This document shows, piece by piece, positions 26,401 through 31,725 of a DNA stretch of 31,725 nt (positions within the stretch are counted from its first letter, which is position 1; each line of letters begins with the position of its first letter). This stretch comes from CAYYJM01 sp964471755. Its GTDB lineage: Bacteria > Planctomycetota > Planctomycetia > Gemmatales > Gemmataceae. The stretch covers positions 1 through 31,725 of the forward strand of contig CAYYJM010000040.1 of NCBI GenBank assembly GCA_964471755.1, read 5' to 3'. A program made the position numbers and the translations under genes. The notes under the pieces were generated by a model. That model saw only the letters and a program-made list of their open reading frames with translations. It ran no database searches and was not told where the DNA came from.

Positions 26401-29400
26401 TGCACCGTCGGGCCGGTGGCGTCCACGGACCAGGTTTCCGTGCCGGTGTTCGCCACGGCGTTGCCGGCCGAGTCCTGGATGCCGGCCCCGTTTACCGTCA
26501 GGACGTAGCTCCCGTCGGTCGCCGTCAGGCCGGCCAGGCCGTTGATCCGGTAGGTCGTTCCGGAAACGAAAGCGATGGTCACCGCGTTGGTGATCAGGTT
26601 CGAGCCGCCGTCGCGCTTGAGCGTCAGGTCGGCGAAGGTGAACGTCGCCAGGTTGATCGCCTCGGAGAACGTCACGTCGAGCGTGCTGATGGCGCTGTTG
26701 CGTGGGTCGGGCGTCACGGTTTCGACGCTGGTGATGGTCGGAGCGGTGATGTCCATGACCCAGGTGTCGGACTTCGACCCGTTGCCGCCGTTGCCGAGCG
26801 GATCGGCGACGCCGGCCATGCTGACCGTCAACTCGTAGGTGCCGTTGCTGCCGGTTACCGACGCCAGGCCACGGATCTCGTAGGCGCTGCCAGCCAGATG
26901 GTTGACCGCCACGCCGCCCGGCAGGGAGACCGGGGTGCCGTCCCGCGTCAGGGTCAGGTCGGCCGCGGTGAACGTGGCACCATCGACCCGTTCGGACAGG
27001 ACGACGTAGACGACATCGACGGCCGTGTTGCGCGGGTCGGGGGAAACCGGCACGACCTGGGTCACGGTCGGCCCGGTCGTGTCCATGGTCCAGGTGTCCG
27101 ACACCGTGCCGATGCCGAACTCGCCGTTGAGGTCCTGAATGCCGAAGGCGTTGACCGTCAGGAGGTAGTTGCCATCGCTGCCGGTCAGGGCGGCCAGGCC
27201 GTGGATCTGGAAGGTCGTGCCGCTGCCGGTGACCGTCACGCCGGTGAGCGTGACGGCGACGCCATCAAGTGTCAGAGTCAGGTCGGCCGCATCGAAGCTG
27301 GCGGCAGTGACGTCCTTGGAGAAGGTGACCGTGACGACCGGGGCCGGCGTGTTGCGTGGATCAGGCGTGACCGGCCCGAGACTGACCGGGACAACCGGAA
27401 TGCTGTTGAGAAAGACGTCCTGGGTGTTGTTCAGGTCCGGGTTGACCAGATCGGTGGCCTGGCTGATGAAGGCGACGAAGTTGCCGTTGCCGCTGATCGC
27501 CGGATTGGCCGAATCGCGGTTGCCTGACCTGGTGGCGTCCGGGATGTAGCTGAACAGCCGGTTCGTGTTCGCTGTCCGGTCGTAGACGAAGACATCGGAA
27601 TCGTTATAGTTGGTGTCGTTGGTGACCAGGTTGGTGGCCTGGCTGGTGAAGGCGATGAAGTTGCCGTTGCCGCTGATCACCGGGGAGGACGAGTAGGAGT
27701 TGCCCGAACCGGTGCCGGCGCTATTGCGGCTGACCAGGGCGTTCGTTCCGGCCACCCGATCGTAGACGAAGACATCCTGAGTGGTGCCATTGCTGTCGTT
27801 GGTGACCAGGTTGGTGGCCTGGCTGGTGAAGGCGATGAAGTTGCCGTTGCCGCTGATCACCGGGGAGGACGAGTAGGAGTTGCCCGAACCGGTGCCGGCG
27901 CTATTGCGGCTGACCAGGGCGTTCGTCCCGGCCACCCGATCGTAGACGAAGACATCCTGGCTGGTGCCGTTGTTGTCGGTATCGCTGGTCAGGTTGGTGG
28001 CAGAGCTGTAAAAGGCGATGAAGTTGCCATCATCGCTGATCGACGGGGTGGAGGAGGAGTTGTTGCCCGAACCGGTGTTGCCGACGGTCCGGCTGACCAG
28101 GGCGTTCGTCCCGGCCACCCGATCGTAGACGAAGACATCCTGGTAGTAGCCATTGCTGTCGTTGGTGACCAGGTTGCTGGCACCACTGATGAAGGCGATG
28201 AAGTTGCCGTTGCCGCTGATCACCGCGCTGTACGAGTCGTAGTTGCCCGAACCGGTGTTGCCGACGTTCCGGCTGACCAGGGCGTTCGTTCCGGCCACCC
28301 GATCGTAGACGAAGACATCCGGGCTGGTGCCGTTGTTGTCGGTGTCAGGGGTCAGATTGGTGGCATTGCTGAGGAAGGCGACGTACCGGCCNNNNNNNNN
28401 NNNNNNNNNNNNNNNNNNNNNNNNNNNNNNNNNNNNNNNNNNNNNNNNNNNNNNNNNNNNNNNNNNNNNNNNNNNNNNNNNNNNNNNNNNNGTCAGGGGT
28501 CAGATTGGTGGCATTGCTGAGGAAGGCGACGTACCGGCCATCGGCGCTGATCACCGGACCGGACGAGTCCCCGTTGCCGGACACGCCGCCGCTGGTGTGA
28601 CTGACCAGCGTCACCGTCTTGTTCACCCGGTCGTAGAGGAACACGTCCTGGGCGTTGTTGGCGTCTCCAGTCACCAGATCGCTGGCGCTGCTGGTGAAAG
28701 CAACGTAGCGGCCGTCGTCGCTGACCGCCTGGTACTGGGCGATGCCACTGGACTGGTTGCCGGACAGCGACGTCAAGGCCAGGGCCGGGTCGCGTCGGGT
28801 GAGCAGGGAGACGGCCCCGCCCGTGGCGAAGAAGGCGTCCGAGGCGTTGTTGCTGTCCGCTGCAACCAGGTCACTCGCGGAACTATTGAAGGCGACAAGG
28901 CTACCGCTGGCACTGATCGACGAAGTGTAGGAATAGTTGTTGCCCGAACCGGTGCCAGCGGCGTTCTTGCTGACCAGGGCGTTCGTCCCGGCCCCCCGGT
29001 CGTAGACGAAGACGTCCTGGTAGGTGCCGTTGCTGTCGTTGGTGACCAGGTCACTGGCGGAGCTGGCGAAGGCGATGAAGTTGCCGTTGCCGCTGATCAC
29101 CGGGGAGGACGAGTCGGAATTGCCCGAACCGGTGCCGGCGCTATTGCGGCTGACCAGCGACACGGAGTCCGCGCCGCGGTCGTAGACGAAGACATCCTGG
29201 CTGGTGCCGTTGCTGTCATTGGTGACCAGGTCACTGGCCTGGCTGGTGAAGGCGATGAAGTTGCCATCATCGCTGATCACCGCGCTGAACGAGGACGAGT
29301 TGCCCGAACCGGTGCCGGTGATGTTCTTGCTGACCAGGAGGTTCAGACCGACCGGGCGGATGAACAGAAAGACGTCCTGGTAGGTACCATTGGTGTCGTT

Positions 29401-30372
29401 CGTCACCAGGTCGCTGGCCTGGCTGGTGTAGGTGATGAAGGTGCCATCATCGCTGATCGACGGGGTGTAGGAGTAGTCGTTGCCCGAACCGGTGTTGCCG
29501 ACGTTCCGGCTGACCAGGGCGTTCGTCCCGGCCACCCGGTCGTAGACGAAGACGTCCTGGTAGGTGCCGTTGCTGTCGTTGGTGACCAGGTTGCTGGCCT
29601 GGCTGGTGAAGGCGATGTAGTTGCCGTTGCCGCTGATCACCGCGGAGGACGAGCCGATGTTGCCCGAACCGGAGCCAGCGCTATCCTTGCTGACCAATGA
29701 CATGGTGTCCGCGCCGCGGTCGTAGACGAAGACATCCTGATCGCCATTGCTGTCGGCGTCAGTGGTCAGGTTGGTGGCATAACTGGTGAAGGCGATGAAG
29801 TTGCCATCATCGCTGATCGACGGGGAGGACGAGTCGTTGTTGCCCGAACCGGTGCCGGCGCTATTGCGGCTGACGAGCGTTGTCGTCCCGGCCACCCGGT
29901 CGTAGACGAAGACGTCCTGCGTGCCGCCATTGCTGTCGTTGGCGACCAGGTCGCTGGCGTAGCTGGTGAAGGCGATGAAGTTGCCGTTGCCGCTGATCAC
30001 CGGGGAGGACGAGCCCCCGTTCCCCGAACTGGTTCCGGCGGCGTTCTTGCTGACCAGGGTCACCTTGTCCAGTAACCGGTCATACAGGAAGACATCCTGA
30101 GTGTTGTTCGTATCGTTGGCCGCCAGGTTGGCCGCGTTGCTGGTGAAGACGATGTAGTTGCCGTCGTCGCTGACGCTACGGGCATTAACAGACCCGCCGG
30201 TGGTGTGACTCGACAGGGCCGGCAAGACCTGCGATACCAGGTTGACAGCTGGCAGGGTGCGGTCCTCCAGCACCTCCAGAAGCGGGCGCGGCCGACCGCG
30301 CCGCGCCCTTCTGGAGGGCGTCCCGAACAGCTTGCGACGCAGCGATTCCAGCCATTGCGACCAGGCAGGCAT
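23451..30372 (-). CDS. Giant surface protein: propeller repeats, Ig-like repeats, DUF4214
   Basis: The start at ATG 30372 was chosen because CGAGG lies six bases upstream and the protein then begins MPAWSQWLESLRRKLFG; a GTG at 30444 is in frame but weaker. A basic region and LEDRTLPA (35-42) form the N-terminal motif typical of planctomycete giant exported proteins. Then come about fifteen 60-aa repeats of the type SGNGNFIAFTS-DVFVYDR, probably propeller blades, nine 110-aa Ig-like repeats (PVTPDPRN, LTLTRDGG, TYRINGLAGL), a cadherin-like domain (ILTGVPTEATIQEQVPYTFT), and a C-terminal DUF4214 block (FVKGLYNQVLGREGEASGVA and LYRLLLNREPDAGG). The gene holds a 100-N gap. If the 48-bp ends at the gap overlap, the protein is 2257 aa. 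Adhesion or matrix role inferred. Confidence 0.88.
24433..27385 (-). repeat. Nine Ig-like repeats of about 330 bp
   Basis: Nine consecutive copies, each about 110 aa, of the pattern PTVVSVGPVTPDPRN, DVTFSEAINLATFDFNDL, TLTRDGGPNLITNAV, SGTTYRINGLAGLTG, DGTYELTVNGAGIQD, SASDTWVMDTTA. Copy 5 has lost the TRDGG segment (THNSISIP) and copies 1 and 2 carry other loops, so they are older. These match bacterial Ig-like surface modules. The repeated DNA also creates long false frames on the plus strand. Confidence 0.9.
27614..27959 (-). repeat. Two almost identical adjacent 180-bp units
   Basis: 27614-27779 and 27794-27959 agree at all but one of 166 positions (27747 T against 27927 C), including synonymous sites. 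This shows recent duplication or gene conversion within the propeller array. Confidence 0.9.
28392..28491. other. Assembly gap of 100 N flanked by identical 48-bp ends
   Basis: The 48 bases before the gap (28344-28391) and the 48 after it (28492-28539) are the same and encode GRYVAFLSNATNLTPD in the same phase. Either the two contig ends overlap and the gap is empty, or one or more repeat units are missing. Confidence 0.95.
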
Positions 30373-30998
30373 GAGCGACCTCGTGGCTTGCAGGTGCGAA
30401 AACGAAGCGGAGGGTGACGTTACGCGGTCACTCTGCTTCGACACGGTCGAGACAGAACGATAGCATCACCCCGACTGGGGTTATTTCCCGGCCGGGATCA
30501 GCAAAGGACAACCGTCGGTATTGATGATGAAGGACGACCATCCCTGGCGAGGATGGTTCAGGCCCCATCACCAATACCCGTGGCGAACGACCTTTACCCC
30601 TGGGTCAGTCTCAACGTGGCAGAAATGAGGCTGAGCGATTGGGGCGATTTCAAACGGGTGCTGGATCAAGCGATCTCAGCATCAGGCAATCTTTTCTTCA
30701 CAACCGTGGGGATTCTACTGCGCAAGCGAAACATGGCGATCTCCCGCGCTGGGGCTCAGGCTCCGATGGTGAATCCCTACAGAAGGAGCAGTCAAACCGC
30801 GAATTCTGAGGGCCGTGCAACTCTTCCACATTCCGAGAAAGAATCTTGTTACTTCCGTGTATTAGATTGGCTGAAAACGATTCGCCAAGCAAATTATCTG
30901 GCCAATCCAAATAATCGGCAAGGTCCAGTTCCCTTGCCTGGTCCGCTCCCGAAGTTGCGTCTTCCTGACGGGTGATGGTTTCGCCGTCGTTCCGGTCC
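30373..30998. other. 626-bp region without a supported gene, lower GC
   Basis: It lies between the GalT-like gene and the giant gene, both on the minus strand. Base composition is clearly less GC-rich than the rest from about 30500 to 30930. A plus-strand frame (30553-30975) is open, but its third-position composition is unlike the neighbouring genes and no domain is visible. A CCCC-GACT-GGGG hairpin lies at 30471-30482. The giant gene promoter must be here; no clear boxes were found. Part of it may be a decayed or acquired element. Confidence 0.5.
30379..30383 (-). promoter_or_regulatory. Ribosome binding site that decides the giant gene start
   Basis: CGAGG on the minus strand, six bases before ATG 30372. 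It favours this start over the upstream in-frame GTG at 30444. Confidence 0.55.
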
Positions 30999-31725
30999 CT
31001 ACTCCCGTCGCCCGCCGGACGGATCGACCTCGGTCTCGCGCAGGAACGTGGCGGCCTGCTCCGGCGGCACTGGATTGATGTAGAAGCCCGTGCCCCACTC
31101 GAAGCCGGCCACGCGCGTCAGACGTGGAATGATCTCCACGTGCCAGTGGTAGTGCGGCAACGGCGGCGTATCCAGCGGTCCCGTGTGGATGATGTAGTTG
31201 TACGCCGGCCGATCCAGGGCCTGCTCCAGCTTCAAGAGAATCGTCTTGAGAACCGTGCCCAGCTCGTCCACCTCGGTCTTCTGGATGTTCTCGTAGTGGC
31301 TGTTGTGCGACTTCGGCAGCAGCCACGTCTCGAACGGAAACCGACTCGCGTACGGACAGAACGCCACGAAACTCTTCGTCTCCAGCACGATCCGCTTGGC
31401 GTCGTCCAGTTCCTGGTGGACCATGTCGCAGTAGATGCATCGACCCCGGTAGTTGAAGAACTCCAGCGCTCCGTTCATCTCCTCCCAGACGTTGATCGGC
31501 ACGATCGGCGTGACGATCAGTTGCGAATGCGAATGCTCCAGCGACGCCCCGGCTGCGGCTCCCACGTTCTTGAAGACCATGCCGTAGACGAGCCGCGGAT
31601 CCTTCTTCAGGTCGAGCAGACGATCGCGGTAGACCCAGAGGATGTCGCGAATGTGGTCCTCGGTCAGGCAGGCCATCGACAGCTCATGGAACGGACACTC
31701 GATGATGACCTCATGCGCGCCAATG
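30999..31725 (-). CDS. galT: Galactose-1-phosphate uridylyltransferase-like enzyme, C-terminal part
   Basis: 242 codons to the stop at 30999; the frame is open to the right edge (IGAHEVIIECPFHE), so the N-terminus is outside. The histidine-triad-type active site is GASLEHSHSQLI; the second His should carry the uridylyl group. A cysteine pair (RGRCIYCDMVHQEL) probably binds zinc, and HYHWHVEIIPRLTR is the second metal/substrate motif. GalT swaps UMP between UDP-glucose and galactose-1-phosphate (Leloir pathway, cytoplasm). Some planctomycete homologues may use other hexose-1-phosphates, so the exact substrate is not certain. The active site has Ser where the classic motif has Pro (HPH). Confidence 0.88.
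   Translation of the reverse strand, partial: IGAHEVIIECPFHELSMACLTEDHIRDILWVYRDRLLDLKKDPRLVYGMVFKNVGAAAGASLEHSHSQLIVTPIVPINVWEEMNGALEFFNYRGRCIYCDMVHQELDDAKRIVLETKSFVAFCPYASRFPFETWLLPKSHNSHYENIQKTEVDELGTVLKTILLKLEQALDRPAYNYIIHTGPLDTPPLPHYHWHVEIIPRLTRVAGFEWGTGFYINPVPPEQAATFLRETEVDPSGGRRE

Larger units (their letters stand above)
27390..30236 (-). repeat. About fifteen 180-bp propeller-type repeats
   Basis: Each unit is about 60 aa: SAGTGSGN, five variable residues, then VISGNGNFIAFTSQASDLVT, NDSNGTYQDVFVYDR and VAGTNALVSRN. The period is exactly 180 bases over long stretches. Two sub-types alternate in part, SGNGN and SDDGN. Units 8 and 9 (about 28570-28930) diverge most. The pattern is that of TolB/WD40-like blades. 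Confidence 0.88.

Noticed and set aside
24816..27527. 903-codon open frame on the plus strand, opposite the Ig-like repeats
   Set aside because: It mirrors the 330-bp repeats, is rich in D, G, R and V with no domain, and is explained by high GC and repeat phase. The minus-strand frame has clear domains.
24600..30200. Regularly spaced repeats that could suggest a CRISPR array
   Set aside because: The periods are 180 and 330 bases, the units are coding and in frame, and no short repeat/spacer pattern or cas gene exists.
30373..30444. GTG at 30444 as the start of the giant protein
   Set aside because: It is in frame, but the ATG at 30372 has a better ribosome site and gives the usual N-terminus of this protein type.
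30553..30975. 140-codon plus-strand frame in the lower-GC region
   Set aside because: Third-position composition differs from neighbouring genes, no domain or good ribosome site, and it ends close to the GalT stop region. Kept only as a possibility.

Overview
The window looks like a draft scaffold from a high-GC planctomycete, most likely of the Gemmataceae. The evidence is a TIGR02996 repeat-companion protein, a PVC-type CxxCH haem protein, a DUF1501 protein, an ECF sigma factor next to a Ser/Thr kinase with C-terminal WD40 repeats, and a giant surface protein with an N-terminal LEDRTLPA motif and C-terminal DUF4214 repeats. Two runs of N show that the assembly is not finished.

Layout. Positions 1-7704 are a minus-strand block read from right to left: a formylglycine-generating-enzyme (FGE) protein, a haem/beta-propeller protein, a TIGR02996 protein, then a thioesterase, TolQ/ExbB-like and TolR/ExbD-like trio in the order of the classic ybgC-tolQ-tolR operon, and a small membrane protein. 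Positions 7970-11692 (minus) are a regulatory module: ECF-like sigma factor, a 77-aa protein, a protein with a helix-turn-helix-like tail, and a membrane-anchored kinase/WD40 protein. The last is broken by a gap and a frameshift. Position 12104 starts a plus-strand arm: a lone DUF1501 protein, then a tight five-gene group (asparagine-synthetase-like amidotransferase, DevC/DevA/DevB-type ABC exporter, degenerate phospholipase-D-like protein), then a secreted tricorn-type protease. A 13-bp-arm hairpin at 23392-23421 separates this arm from the converging minus-strand giant gene (23451-30372). A 626-bp non-coding stretch and the C-terminal part of a GalT-like nucleotidylyltransferase close the window.

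How the parts may work together. The Tol-like trio probably forms a proton-driven inner-membrane motor. The sigma/kinase module is a typical planctomycete signalling arrangement. The amidotransferase and exporter group looks like a make-and-export unit for an unknown molecule. The giant protein is probably exported and surface-located; it consists of about fifteen 60-aa propeller-type repeats, nine 110-aa Ig-like repeats, a cadherin-like domain and DUF4214 repeats.

Structural points of note: a perfect 26-bp-arm palindrome lies inside the signal-peptide region of the haem protein, with a short relative at 783-803; a roughly 50-bp intergenic repeat occurs at 7789 and 12027; and identical 48-bp ends flank the 100-N gap, so that gap may be an artefact or may hide repeat units.
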